Positions 8,051 to 16,308 of a stretch of 32,981 nt of DNA are shown in pieces. Position 1 is the first letter of the stretch; each line of letters opens with the position of its first letter. The notes under the pieces are model-generated. The model was not told the DNA's origin and searched no databases. It saw only the letters and a program-made list of their open reading frames with translations. Source of the DNA: Anaerolineae bacterium (GTDB lineage: Bacteria > Chloroflexota > Anaerolineae > Promineifilales > Promineifilaceae); NCBI GenBank assembly GCA_024762395.1, contig JANTHP010000010.1:1-32981 (forward strand), in the 5' to 3' direction. The position numbers were made by a program, and so were the translations under genes.

Positions 8051-9174
8051 TAACTTTCATCTCCCAGGCAAGTGCCAACATGGCGGGCGGTTTTTACCCA
8101 GGGATGTTCCGGCGGTACCGATTTTCGTTTACCAACGACTTGCTCTAAAGGCACAGCCTCCGCGTATTCGCCTTTGGCAGCAACCATGACGCCATAAACG
8201 CCATCTCGAATATATTCGGCGCACGCTGTACCTAGTCGGGTTGCCAAAATGCGGTCAACGGCCGATGGCGTACCGCCTCGCTGGACATGGCCCAAAATTG
8301 TAACGCGGGATTCTAATCCGGTGAGTGTTTCCAATTCGTGGGATAGCTGCCAGGTGCTTCTTGTTTGTTCCTGCTCGATTTGCTTTAACTCGATTTTGGC
8401 TTTTAATTTTTCCTCGTCGTTTTCGGCGGTTTCTTTTTGATTGGCGAGCGTTTGGATGGCAACGGCCGTTTTCTTCGACACAGCCCCCTCCGATACAGCC
8501 ACAATACTAAACCGATGTCCCCCCCGGCTGCGATGGCGAATCGCCTCCGCAACAATTTCCACATCATACGGAATTTCAGGAATCAAAATCACATCGGCCC
8601 CGCCGGCAATACCGGCCCCCAGCGCCAGCCAACCCGTGTTGTGCCCCATAATTTCCACCACAATGATGCGATGATGGCTGTGCGCTGTACTGTGCAGACG
8701 GTCAATTGCTTCCGTAGCAATCCCCAGCGCCGTATCAAAGCCAAATGTTGCGTCCGTCATGGCGACGTCGTTATCAATCGTCTTGGGCAGTGTGATGACG
8801 TTCATCCCTTTTTGCATGAGGCGGTACGCATTTTTTTGCGTGCCGCCGCCGCCCAAACAGACCAGCGCATCCAAATGATGCCGGTGGTAGGTGTCCATCA
8901 TCACATCCGTCATATCCATCACTTTGCTGCCGATGGGCATTTTATGGGGTTTGTCGCGGCTGGTTCCCAATATCGTGCCGCCAATAGTGAGGATGCCGGA
9001 TAATGATTCGCTGTCCAGGCGGTAAGTACGGTCATTCATCAGTCCGCGAAAGCCATCACGGAAGCCGACGATATGCATTCCCATCCCCAAAACGGCTTTC
9101 CCCACGCCGCGAATGGCTGCGTTTAGGCCGGGACTATCGCCGCCGGCGGTTAAAATACCGATGAATTTTGACAT
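8050..9174 (-). CDS. 6-phosphofructokinase paralog with a GGGGT loop
   Basis: The product (374 residues) is a second, divergent cytoplasmic PFK. The N terminus is [18 protein letters not shown], with LGGGGTQKN at 107-115, PKTIDND at 130-136 (catalytic Asp134) and the [10 protein letters not shown] segment in place of MGR. Compared with E. coli PfkA, Asp103 of GGDGS is replaced by glycine while the Gly104 position stays glycine; I associate this loop with group III mixed-substrate PFKs. Residues about 220-262 hold a charged, glutamine- and lysine-rich helical insertion before the LGHVQRGG segment. The ATG at 9174 is chosen because AAGGAG lies seven bases upstream; the longer frame to 9216 begins with arginine-rich sequence that no PFK has. 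Donor specificity is uncertain. It is convergent with the PPi-type paralog. Confidence 0.88.
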   Translation of the reverse strand: MSKFIGILTAGGDSPGLNAAIRGVGKAVLGMGMHIVGFRDGFRGLMNDRTYRLDSESLSGILTIGGTILGTSRDKPHKMPIGSKVMDMTDVMMDTYHRHHLDALVCLGGGGTQKNAYRLMQKGMNVITLPKTIDNDVAMTDATFGFDTALGIATEAIDRLHSTAHSHHRIIVVEIMGHNTGWLALGAGIAGGADVILIPEIPYDVEIVAEAIRHRSRGGHRFSIVAVSEGAVSKKTAVAIQTLANQKETAENDEEKLKAKIELKQIEQEQTRSTWQLSHELETLTGLESRVTILGHVQRGGTPSAVDRILATRLGTACAEYIRDGVYGVMVAAKGEYAEAVPLEQVVGKRKSVPPEHPWVKTARHVGTCLGDES

Positions 9175-9288
9175 TGGTCGTCTCCTTCTTTCTCGTTTTG
9201 CGTGTGCCTGCGTCAAGCATAGCTAAAGAGGGCGGTGTTGTCTAGCAAGGCGTAGAAATTGAAGATAGAATTGCTGTAACTGTAAAAC

Positions 9289-9472
9289 CTCTTAGGGTTC
9301 GCTCGTTATTAACTTTGAACTTTGACCGGAGATTAGGGACTGGAGATTAGAGACTAGAGATTAACCAGTCTCCAGTCTCCAGTCTCCAATCCCGCAAAGC
9401 GCCAAGTTGTTTCTGATTGACCCCTTACGCATCACGTTTCACGGTTAGTCAACCCCGCGAATTCCCAAAGAG
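9289..9472. mobile_element. Degenerate MITE-like element related to 5935-6077 (inverted)
   Basis: The right end AACCCCGCGAATTCCCAAAG (9451-9470) matches the inverted left end of the 5935-6077 insertion at about 20 of 23 positions. The left end CTCTTAGGGTTCGCTCG is a weaker inverted match. As in the other element, the core is a heptamer fold-back array. Flanking TAAAAC and CAAAAC may be a decayed target duplication, but this is not convincing. Confidence 0.45.
9331..9393. repeat. Heptamer fold-back array, nine contiguous units
   Basis: Five forward heptamers (GATTAGG, GACTGGA, GATTAGA, GACTAGA, GATTAAC) run without a gap into four inverted ones (CAGTCTC three times, CAATCCC). Total length is exactly 63 bp. 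Confidence 0.88.
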
Positions 9473-9491
9473 TCAAAACTTATCAGGTCTG

Positions 9492-9497
9492 TATAGT
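9492..9497 (+). promoter_or_regulatory. Candidate -10 box for the aminopeptidase gene
   Basis: TATAGT lies in the context CTGTATAGTACAAGG, close to the CTGTATAGTTACAAG context of the promoter-like element at 6109. No good -35 hexamer is present at the expected distance; an inserted element may have replaced it. Confidence 0.35.
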
Positions 9498-9514
9498 ACA
9501 AGGAGAATTATCCC

Positions 9515-11002
9515 ATGCAGGTAAATGTAGTTCGGGGCAGTATTCAAGACCAAACGGCCGATACCCTCATCGTCAATTTATTTGAAGGCGTTACAATCCC
9601 CGGCGGCGCGACCGGCGCAGTGGATAAGGCGCTGGATGGCGCCATTAGCGAGCTAATTGCCAACGGCGACATCAGCGGCAAGATAGGCGAAGTCGGCGTC
9701 TTGTACCCGCGCGGCGCAATGGCGGCCAAACGTGTTTTGATTGTCGGATTAGGCCAACGAGACGAATTTGATTTGGAGGGCGTGCGTAAAGCGGCGGCGG
9801 CAGCCATCAAACGCGCCCGCGATTTGAACGCTAAACAGGCGGCGACGATTGTTCACGGCGCCGGCATTGGCGGGCTGGATGCGGCAGATGCGGCGCAAGC
9901 GGCAGCAGAAGGGTCGCTGCTGGCGCTGTACCAATATGATGCGCCCAAGAAAAAGGAACCGCAAAATGAGATTGAATCGTTGACAATTGTGGAATTTGAT
10001 GGGAGTAAAGTAGCAGAGATTGAACGCGGGGTGGAAACGGCCGTATCCATCACAGCCGGAACCACATTAGCCCGTGACCTCGTCAACATGCCCCCCAACA
10101 TCGCCACCCCCACCCGCCTGGCCCAGGCCGCCAAAGAAATCGCTGCCGCGTATGGCATGAAAATTACCGTTGGCGGGCGCAAATGGGCCGCCAAACGGAA
10201 GATGGGCGGCTTCTTAGCCGTCGCCAAAGGCGCAGGCGAACCGCCCAAATTCATCGTGCTGGAGCATAACAGCGACCGAGACGATTTGGACACCATCGTC
10301 CTGGTGGGCAAAGGCATCACCTTCGATACTGGCGGCATCTCCCTCAAACAGGTAGCCGGTATGGGCAAAATGAAATCGGATATGGGCGGCGCGGCGGCCG
10401 TGCTGGGCGCAATGGAGGTTGTCGGGCGGCTCAACATCCCCCTGCGCGTCATCGGTATCGCGCCTTGCACCGAGAACATGCCCGACGCCAACGCCTACCG
10501 TCCGGCCGACGTCATCACCGCCAGCAACGGCAAAACCATCGAAATCATCAGCACAGACGCCGAAGGACGCATGGTTTTGGCCGATGGGTTGGTGTATGCT
10601 GAACGATACCAACCAAAAGCGGTGATTGATTTGGCAACGCTGACAGGCGCGTGTGTGATTGCCTTGGGCGGACAGGCGGCGGGGCTGTTCAGCACGGATG
10701 ACAGTTTGCGCGATAAGATGGTGGCGGCGGGAACGGCCGTACACGAGCGCGTCTGGCCCCTGCCTTTGTGGGATGACTACCAAAAAGCCATCAAATCCGA
10801 CGTTGCCGACATGAAAAACGGCGGCGGCCGATACGGCGGTGTGGGCACATCGGCCATCTTCCTCAAAGCATTTACCGATTACCCCTGGATGCACCTGGAC
10901 ATTGCCGGCGTCGCGCTTACCGAAAAAGAGTCCGACTACACCCCCGCAGGCGGAACCGGCTTTGGCGTGCGGCTGCTAATCGAATTCTTGCGGCATTGGT
11001 AA
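9515..11002 (+). CDS. pepA: Leucyl (cytosol) aminopeptidase, M17 family
   Basis: The product (495 residues) removes N-terminal amino acids from peptides in the cytoplasm using two metal ions. The C-terminal catalytic domain is clear: VGKGITFDTGGISLK with Lys266 and Asp271, KSDMGG with Asp289, and STDAEGR with Asp348, Glu350 and Arg352, which correspond to the metal ligands and catalytic Lys and Arg of E. coli PepA. Family members usually read NTDAEGR; here the first residue is serine. Residues 1-170 match the macro-like N-terminal domain of the family, and the length is normal. The ATG follows AAGGAG at a good distance. The gene stands alone and ends in a strong hairpin. Confidence 0.95.
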   Translation: MQVNVVRGSIQDQTADTLIVNLFEGVTIPGGATGAVDKALDGAISELIANGDISGKIGEVGVLYPRGAMAAKRVLIVGLGQRDEFDLEGVRKAAAAAIKRARDLNAKQAATIVHGAGIGGLDAADAAQAAAEGSLLALYQYDAPKKKEPQNEIESLTIVEFDGSKVAEIERGVETAVSITAGTTLARDLVNMPPNIATPTRLAQAAKEIAAAYGMKITVGGRKWAAKRKMGGFLAVAKGAGEPPKFIVLEHNSDRDDLDTIVLVGKGITFDTGGISLKQVAGMGKMKSDMGGAAAVLGAMEVVGRLNIPLRVIGIAPCTENMPDANAYRPADVITASNGKTIEIISTDAEGRMVLADGLVYAERYQPKAVIDLATLTGACVIALGGQAAGLFSTDDSLRDKMVAAGTAVHERVWPLPLWDDYQKAIKSDVADMKNGGGRYGGVGTSAIFLKAFTDYPWMHLDIAGVALTEKESDYTPAGGTGFGVRLLIEFLRHW

Positions 11003-11028
11003 CGCCCCGCCCCGCCGAAATCTCTGGA

Positions 11029-11062
11029 GACCGGCGAGGTTTTCTACAAAACCTTGCCGGTC
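11029..11062 (+). terminator. Hairpin after the aminopeptidase gene
   Basis: A 15-bp stem with one G-T pair (GACCGGCGAGGTTTT with AAAACCTTGCCGGTC) closes a CTAC loop 27 bp after the stop. No T run follows on the plus strand, so termination strength is uncertain. Confidence 0.6.
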
Positions 11063-11157
11063 TAAACAGTTACCAAATGCTTGCCTCATCCCCAAAATCT
11101 TCCTAAACTAGATAAAACGGTATTCCCACCGAACATTCCCGCTTCATTTGAATAATT

Positions 11158-11223
11158 GTAACTATACAGGTGACAGTCACTGTTTAGTAAGTGACTGTCA
11201 TCTCTGGTAGTTGTATAGTTACA
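11158..11223. mobile_element. MITE-like palindromic element, 66 bp, with 7-bp flanking repeats
   Basis: Outer arms GTAACTATACA and TGTATAGTTAC enclose inner arms GGTGACAGTCACT (11169-11181) and AGTGACTGTCATC (11190-11202, one mismatch). The direct repeat AATAATT flanks it at 11151-11157 and 11224-11230. The same arrangement recurs at 26487-26578. It lies about 35 bp before the start of the next gene, and its right arm contains a TATAGT box that could serve as a promoter. Confidence 0.7.
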
Positions 11224-11259
11224 AATAATTTTTGTAACCCGAACAAGTGGAGGCAACCC

Positions 11260-12432
11260 ATGTCTATACCTACCCCCCCATTAACTCTTGGCGTCGAGGA
11301 AGAATATCAAATCATTGATCCCGACTCTCGAAATCTGCACTCTTACATCACAAAACTGCTTTCGCAGGATGAGAAAAGGGATGACCGGCTCGACCTGAAA
11401 CCGGAATTCATGCAATCTCAAGTAGAGGTGGGCAGCCACATTTGCCGCAATATCAAGCAAGTGCGGCAAGAAGTTATCCGTCTGCGCCGCGCAGTTTTGG
11501 ATATGGCCGATGAGAATGGGTTAGCCATCGTTGCCGCCTCTACGCACCCTTTCGCCCGCTGGGATGAACAATCTATCACCGAAGGTGCGCGTTACAAGGA
11601 ATTATTGGATGATATGCAAGGCGTCGCGCGGCGTTTGTTGATTTTCGGGATGCACGTCCATGTTGGTTTTGTAGAACCGGGGCTGGAACCTGATTTGGAC
11701 ACGAAAAACCTGATCATGGACATTATGAATCAGGCACGGTATTTCATCCCCCACATCCTGGCTTTATCAACCAGCTCGCCGTTTTGGCACGGCCGTAACA
11801 CCGGCCTCAAATCATATCGCAGCGTCGTTTTTGAATCCATGCCCCGCACCGGCATTCCCCACTCCTTCGATTCCTGGGGCGAATACAAACGATACGAAGA
11901 CACAATGGCTAAAGTCGGGGCTTTTGGCCGGGGGATCACAACCGCCAAAATCTGGTGGGACATCCGGCCGCACCCCATCTTCCACACCCTGGAATTCCGC
12001 ATATCCGATTTATGCACAACCGTTGAAGAAACCGTTTGTATTGCCGCTACCTTCCAGGCCATCGTTGCCATGCTGCTGAAAATACGGCAGCAAAACATGA
12101 CCTGGCGACGCTATCGGCACGTACACATCTCCGAAAACAAATGGCGGGCCGTGCGCTACGGCATTCATGGCAACCTCATTGATTTTGGCAAACGCGAAGA
12201 AGTGCCCTTCCATTTCCTAATGGAAGAACTGCTGGAATTGTTAGACCCCGTTTTAGACGAACTAGGCAGCCGCAAAGAAGTCGAATACATCCGCACCATC
12301 CTCAAAAACGGAACCAGCGCCGACCGCCAATTAGCCGTTTACCGGCAGCATGGCGGCGACGACAACCGCGAAGAAGCCCTCAAGGCCGTGGTAGACCATT
12401 TAATTGAGGAAACGAAGCAAGGCGTATATTAG
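11260..12432 (+). CDS. Carboxylate-amine ligase, YbdK/GCS2 family
   Basis: The product (390 residues) belongs to the glutamate-cysteine ligase family 2 group. The signature GVEEEYQIID lies near the N terminus, with GMHVHVGF in the middle and the FRISDLCTTVEE segment further on. Family members form an ATP-dependent amide bond between a carboxylate and an amine; YbdK itself has only weak glutamate-cysteine ligase activity, so the substrate here is open. The ATG at 11260 is preceded by GTGGAGG eight bases upstream. A longer frame from GTG 11191 would start inside the palindromic element and is rejected. The radical SAM gene starts 18 bp after this stop, which suggests co-transcription. The protein is cytoplasmic and of usual length. 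Confidence 0.85.
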   Translation: MSIPTPPLTLGVEEEYQIIDPDSRNLHSYITKLLSQDEKRDDRLDLKPEFMQSQVEVGSHICRNIKQVRQEVIRLRRAVLDMADENGLAIVAASTHPFARWDEQSITEGARYKELLDDMQGVARRLLIFGMHVHVGFVEPGLEPDLDTKNLIMDIMNQARYFIPHILALSTSSPFWHGRNTGLKSYRSVVFESMPRTGIPHSFDSWGEYKRYEDTMAKVGAFGRGITTAKIWWDIRPHPIFHTLEFRISDLCTTVEETVCIAATFQAIVAMLLKIRQQNMTWRRYRHVHISENKWRAVRYGIHGNLIDFGKREEVPFHFLMEELLELLDPVLDELGSRKEVEYIRTILKNGTSADRQLAVYRQHGGDDNREEALKAVVDHLIEETKQGVY

Positions 12433-12450
12433 TTACTATTAGGATAGTTT

Positions 12451-14397
12451 ATGTTACAAACACCAGCGCAAATCAAAGCCGCGTTAGAACGAATTTTGCC
12501 GCGCGTAGCCAAACCCGGCCGTTACACCGGTGGCGAATATAACCAAATCGTCAAGAATTGGGACGAAATAGATTTCAAAGTCGCTCTGGCCTTTCCCGAC
12601 ATCTACGACATCGGCATGTCCAACCTGGGCTTGATGATCCTTTACGATCTCATCAACAAGCACAAAAATCTGCTTGCCGAGCGCGTCTATTCCCCCTGGA
12701 CAGACATGGAAGCCATCATGCGCCAGCGTGAAATGCCGCTTTTCTCGTTGGAGAGCAAACGCCCCATCCGCGATTTTGACCTGTTGGGCATTAGCCTGCC
12801 CTACGAACAATTATTCACCAACGCCTTGAATTTGCTCGATTTGGCCGGAATGCCGGTGCGTTCGCTGGATCGAGACGCCAGCTACCCGCTGGTCGTGGCC
12901 GGCGGCCATGCTTGCTATAACCCGGAACCGATGGCGCCTTTCATTGATGTGTTTGTCATTGGCGAGGGCGAAGAAGCTATCCTCAAAATCATTGGCGTAA
13001 TGAGGGCCGCCGCTCATCTGGATCGGGAAATGCAACTGCGTTACATTGCCCAAATCGAGGGCTGTTACGTGCCTCGCTTTTACGATGTGGCCTATCACGA
13101 TGACGGCACGATCAAAGCTATCACGCCGAATAGGCCGGAGGCGCCTGCCAAAGTTTTGAAAACGATTGTGCCCGTCATGCCGCCGCCGGTGACGAATTTC
13201 ATCATTCCCTTCATCGAAACGGTTCACAACCGCGCCCCCATTGAGATTATGCGCGGTTGTACGCGCGGCTGCCGTTTTTGCCATGCGGGTATGGTGACGC
13301 GCCCCGTGCGCGAACGGCCGGTTGAAGAAGTGCTGACGGCGATGGACAAAATTCTGGAAAGTACCGGCTATGAAGAAATTGCTTTGTTGTCGCTTTCTTC
13401 CAGCGATTACACGAATGTTTTAGAATTGACGCGAAAAATCGGCGAACGGTTCGGCCATTTGGGGCTGAACATCTCGCTGCCGTCGCTGCGGATTGAGAGT
13501 GTTTCGACGCAGTTGATGGACAATTTGGGCGATAGCAAGCGGGGCGGCTTTACGCTGGCTCCGGAAGCGGCGTCGGAAAAGATGCGTCGTACCATTAACA
13601 AGTTTGTGACACATGAAGATTTGCTGGAAACGGCGCGGGAAATTTATAAGCGTAACTGGCGCACCATCAAATTATATTTCATGATTGGGCATCCGATGGA
13701 GGAGATGGAAGATGTGGAAGCGATTATTGATCTGGCGCGGCAGGTGTTGTTTGTGGGGCGGGAGTATCACGGCAAGAAGGCCAGCGTGAATGTGGGCGTC
13801 AGCACGTTTATTCCCAAGCCGCATACGCCGTTTCAGTGGGAGCCGATGGGCGACATGGATGAGATTTATGCCAAGCTGGATCGGTTGAAGCGGAAGGTGC
13901 GCGGGCCTGGGCTGCGGCTGCGCTGGAATAATCCGAAGGAATCGGTGTTTGAGGGATTTTTGAGCCGGGGCGACCGGCGAATTGCCGAGGTTGTGGAGCT
14001 GGCCTGGCGCAAGGGGGCCAAGTTTGACGCCTGGCGAGAGCATTATGATGAAGAGGCGTGGCAATCGGCGTTGGAGGAGATGGGGCTGGACCCGGCTTTT
14101 TATACGCATCGCCGCCGCCGGATTGATGAGGTGTTTCCCTGGGAGCATATTGATATTGCGGTGACGAAGAAGTTCCTGACAGAAGATTATTTGATGAGTC
14201 AGGAGCAGGAGACGCGGGTGGACTGCCGAGAGCAATGCTTTGCTTGCGGTATTTTGCCTAAGTTGAAGGATTTGCGTCGGGAGACAGAGGATGAAGCCTG
14301 GAAATGTCCGCCGGTTCCGACGCGCAAGCATCACAAGCCGCGCCAGGAGCGGGTTCCGGTGGTGGAGGGGATTCCGTTGACGGTTATTTCGAGTTGA
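12451..14397 (+). CDS. B12-binding-domain radical SAM protein (TIGR03960 type)
   Basis: The product has 648 residues. The N-terminal 200 residues include KVALAFPDIYDIGMSNLG and the VVAGGHACYNPEPMAPFIDVF region, a cobalamin-binding-like Rossmann domain as in TIGR03960. The radical SAM cluster motif is Cys270-x3-Cys274-x2-Cys277, followed by the LSLSSSDY and LPSLRIES strands of the TIM barrel. The C terminus has a further Cys592-x3-Cys596-x2-Cys599 motif. Homologues are widespread and often adjoin a TIGR03936 protein that this window lacks; the reaction is not established, although links to tRNA or ribosome maturation have been suggested by gene neighbourhood. The ATG follows AGGATAG. It is probably in an operon with the preceding ligase. 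Confidence 0.88.
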   Translation: MLQTPAQIKAALERILPRVAKPGRYTGGEYNQIVKNWDEIDFKVALAFPDIYDIGMSNLGLMILYDLINKHKNLLAERVYSPWTDMEAIMRQREMPLFSLESKRPIRDFDLLGISLPYEQLFTNALNLLDLAGMPVRSLDRDASYPLVVAGGHACYNPEPMAPFIDVFVIGEGEEAILKIIGVMRAAAHLDREMQLRYIAQIEGCYVPRFYDVAYHDDGTIKAITPNRPEAPAKVLKTIVPVMPPPVTNFIIPFIETVHNRAPIEIMRGCTRGCRFCHAGMVTRPVRERPVEEVLTAMDKILESTGYEEIALLSLSSSDYTNVLELTRKIGERFGHLGLNISLPSLRIESVSTQLMDNLGDSKRGGFTLAPEAASEKMRRTINKFVTHEDLLETAREIYKRNWRTIKLYFMIGHPMEEMEDVEAIIDLARQVLFVGREYHGKKASVNVGVSTFIPKPHTPFQWEPMGDMDEIYAKLDRLKRKVRGPGLRLRWNNPKESVFEGFLSRGDRRIAEVVELAWRKGAKFDAWREHYDEEAWQSALEEMGLDPAFYTHRRRRIDEVFPWEHIDIAVTKKFLTEDYLMSQEQETRVDCREQCFACGILPKLKDLRRETEDEAWKCPPVPTRKHHKPRQERVPVVEGIPLTVISS

Positions 14398-14450
14398 TAG
14401 TTGGTAGTTTGGTGGTTGATAATCATCTCGGAAGAGACTGTCAACTGTCA
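14392..14450. repeat. Weak heptamer fold-back between convergent genes
   Basis: AGTTGAT, AGTTGGT, AGTTTGG and TGGTTGA are followed after 15 bp by ACTGTCA twice. Pairing is imperfect. The array overlaps both stop codons and supplies the last codons of the minus-strand gene. Confidence 0.5.
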
Positions 14451-15151
14451 CGGTTGTGGAATTCTGCTAAGTCCCGATTAGCTTTCTCTATCATTTCTCT
14501 GGTTTCGTTAAACAGTTTCCAGGTTGCATCAGCAGCTTCTTGAACAACCTCGTCTATGTTCCCAGTCATAGTTAGATACAGTTCATCTCCATACAAGTTA
14601 TAAAGATGTTTAAATCCTAACCACCATTGATGATGTGACTTATAACCATTTTTTTTCAGGTGTGTCTTTAGTGCGCTTACTGATTGTAGTTGCCAGTATT
14701 CACCCCTCAGTTCCTTGTTTTCGGATGCAGAAATACCTAAATTTATAAAATCGTTAGTGCGGTGAATACTAACAAATAAACATGGGGCATCATCCTTTTC
14801 GCTTTCAGGGATATACAAAAAGGAGCTGCCAGCATAAGGTTTTGTCCACTCTTTGGAAGTCTTTCCTAATTTCCACCTATTGTTTAGATCGTTTACGCTA
14901 AGTTTCTCAAGTTGACGATGTAAGGCTGCCCCAAAAGAACATTGAAGTTCTTTTTTAATTGGTTTGATTCGCCTGCTTATGGCTTGAGCAATTCTCAAAT
15001 TTTCTGGATCTGACAATATCCGAGCGACGGGTTTGCTGAGATTATCAAGGCCTTGTTTCTGCAAGGTATCTAATGCGCGTTGCGTTTCCAATGCTATTGC
15101 CAGATTGTCCGCTCGCATTAAAAAGTGTGTGATTGGGTCTTGGTTGTTCAT
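14441..15151 (-). CDS. Unknown protein coupled to a PD-(D/E)XK nuclease
   Basis: I do not recognise a named domain in this 236-residue protein. It starts with a helical, charged stretch (about 1-80), then has a beta-rich middle (GSSFLYIPESEKDDAPCLFVSI) with several tryptophans, and ends in a long helix. Its ATG overlaps the nuclease stop by four bases and is preceded by AAGGA seven bases upstream, so translation is coupled. The middle resembles the C-terminal region that I recall following the nuclease domain in some single-chain PDDEXK_20 proteins, which would make this pair a split version; that is inference. Base composition is more AT-rich than the flanking genes. It has no signal peptide or membrane segment. 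Confidence 0.7.
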   Translation of the reverse strand: MNNQDPITHFLMRADNLAIALETQRALDTLQKQGLDNLSKPVARILSDPENLRIAQAISRRIKPIKKELQCSFGAALHRQLEKLSVNDLNNRWKLGKTSKEWTKPYAGSSFLYIPESEKDDAPCLFVSIHRTNDFINLGISASENKELRGEYWQLQSVSALKTHLKKNGYKSHHQWWLGFKHLYNLYGDELYLTMTGNIDEVVQEAADATWKLFNETREMIEKANRDLAEFHNRDS

Positions 15152-15864
15152 GGTAGTTCCTTCAGGTTATTTATTAGCTGTAGATATTGCTCGATAACGG
15201 CCGTTATCCGCGGCGACTCTACCTTTTTAAGAGCCTCCAACAACCATTGATAAATGTTTTCACTGTAAGAAAGCCTGAAACATGGCGCGTCCTCGGCTGA
15301 GTTGGCTTTTCTTCCGTTTGGCGTCAAAAAAAGGAGAGCTTGCTTTGGATACTGACTTTTGTGTGTTTGCATCCATTGCCAATAATAATGAAGTTGTCGT
15401 GTACTTTCATTAGCGAGAACTTTATTTTCGATAACGCAAAGAAAACCGAGGTCTTTACATTGAATAACGATATCGAGCCGACCATGTTCTTCGGTAACAT
15501 TTTCCTTTTTTATTTGCCATTTGTAGGAATCAATTTTTTCTGGCAGCGCAGGGAATGCGACAGGGTGATTGGCGCTGGCTATTGGGAGATTTTTCTGGCA
15601 ATACTTCAGAAAAGATTCGAGAAACAAGAAATCATGTTCATGTTTTTCGTAAGGATTTAATAGGTTGGCCAAGAAGGTCGAGTGGGTTTTTTCTTGATAA
15701 GCAATGCCCAGAAAATAAAAAATATTAAATCTGGGAGTAGTCTGGCGAGCTTGTTGTCTGGCTTTTATAAAATTGTTTTTCAATCGTTCAAATTGCTCAG
15801 GGAACACGGCCGTTCGGAAACGTTTTACAAAGTCAGTAATGTCGTCAATATGAACTTCGTCCAC
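15148..15864 (-). CDS. PD-(D/E)XK nuclease superfamily protein (PDDEXK_20-like)
   Basis: The product has 238 residues with the nuclease pattern: an early glutamate plus HSTFLANLLNP (the family's HS..LA.LLDP segment), then GRLDIVIQ with the metal-binding aspartate at 131, and CVIENKV with Glu146 and Lys148, followed by a QLHYYWQW helix. Family members cleave or bind nucleic acid and are frequent in accessory regions; restriction or antiphage roles are known for some and unproven here. The GTG at 15864 is preferred because GGGAG lies six bases before it; the TTG at 15900 has no ribosome site. It follows the HEPN gene by 57 bp and overlaps its partner gene by four bases. The region is AT-rich relative to its neighbours. 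Confidence 0.8.
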   Translation of the reverse strand: MDEVHIDDITDFVKRFRTAVFPEQFERLKNNFIKARQQARQTTPRFNIFYFLGIAYQEKTHSTFLANLLNPYEKHEHDFLFLESFLKYCQKNLPIASANHPVAFPALPEKIDSYKWQIKKENVTEEHGRLDIVIQCKDLGFLCVIENKVLANESTRQLHYYWQWMQTHKSQYPKQALLFLTPNGRKANSAEDAPCFRLSYSENIYQWLLEALKKVESPRITAVIEQYLQLINNLKELP

Positions 15865-15921
15865 TGTTATCTCCCTCTGCTTCCACAAAAATCTAAACAA
15901 ACCCTAATGGTTGGAAGTGAG

Positions 15922-16308
15922 TTAATCGAGAAGTTGTTGAATTTGTAGAAAAGCTTGTTTGGCGATCGTCAAGGCTTCTTGAGCTTGTTCTTGACCCGGC
16001 AAACCATCTGGCAAAGCTCCGGGAAGTGCATCTGGGTATCGAGTGGGGATATAAAAATCGTCTAACGACATGAGCGATTCGCGCAAATCGACAAGCCAGT
16101 CTTCTGACAATAAGTTGACTAAATCAGTAATTGCATGGGTGCGTGGCGGCGTTTTTTCTTGAGACACCAACAACCCTTTCAGTGCTTTTTCAACACATTG
16201 TTGTGCATGAAAACAGACCTGGTTGTAGATTTTCCGTTCCCAAACCAGTTCGGCAACCTGCAAATCTTCTTGAGCAAAGATAAACCAACGCTTACTGTTT
16301 TCGTTCAT
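15922..16308 (-). CDS. HEPN-domain protein of an MNT/HEPN pair
   Basis: The product (128 residues) is an all-helical HEPN protein. Typical segments are FAQEDLQVAE, CFHAQQCVEKALKGLL, PPRTHAITDLV and FYIPTRYPDA, as in PF05168. It starts 17 bp inside the nucleotidyltransferase gene, so the two are translationally coupled. In type VII toxin-antitoxin pairs HEPN toxins act as RNases, or are silenced by adenylylation by the MNT partner. I do not see the usual Rx4-6H catalytic motif (only R-T-H in PPRTHAI), so RNase activity is doubtful and the pair could have another regulatory or substrate-binding role. A proline- and glycine-rich stretch follows the RYPDA segment. Confidence 0.85.
   Translation of the reverse strand: MNENSKRWFIFAQEDLQVAELVWERKIYNQVCFHAQQCVEKALKGLLVSQEKTPPRTHAITDLVNLLSEDWLVDLRESLMSLDDFYIPTRYPDALPGALPDGLPGQEQAQEALTIAKQAFLQIQQLLD

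Larger units (their letters stand above)
9175..9514. other. Intergenic gap between divergent PFK and aminopeptidase genes
   Basis: No gene is seen. It holds the divergent promoter area, a degenerate MITE-like unit ending at about 9472, the heptamer array 9331-9393, and a TATAGT box at 9492-9497 just ahead of the aminopeptidase ribosome site. Confidence 0.6.

Noticed and set aside
8437-9003. 188-residue plus-strand frame opposite the second phosphofructokinase
   Set aside because: Histidine-rich shadow of conserved PFK codons.
11191-11259. GTG start for the carboxylate-amine ligase
   Set aside because: It begins inside the palindromic element and lacks a ribosome site; the ATG at 11260 has GTGGAGG upstream.
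13672-14451. 259-residue minus-strand frame opposite the radical SAM gene
   Set aside because: Low-complexity shadow frame over a well-supported gene.
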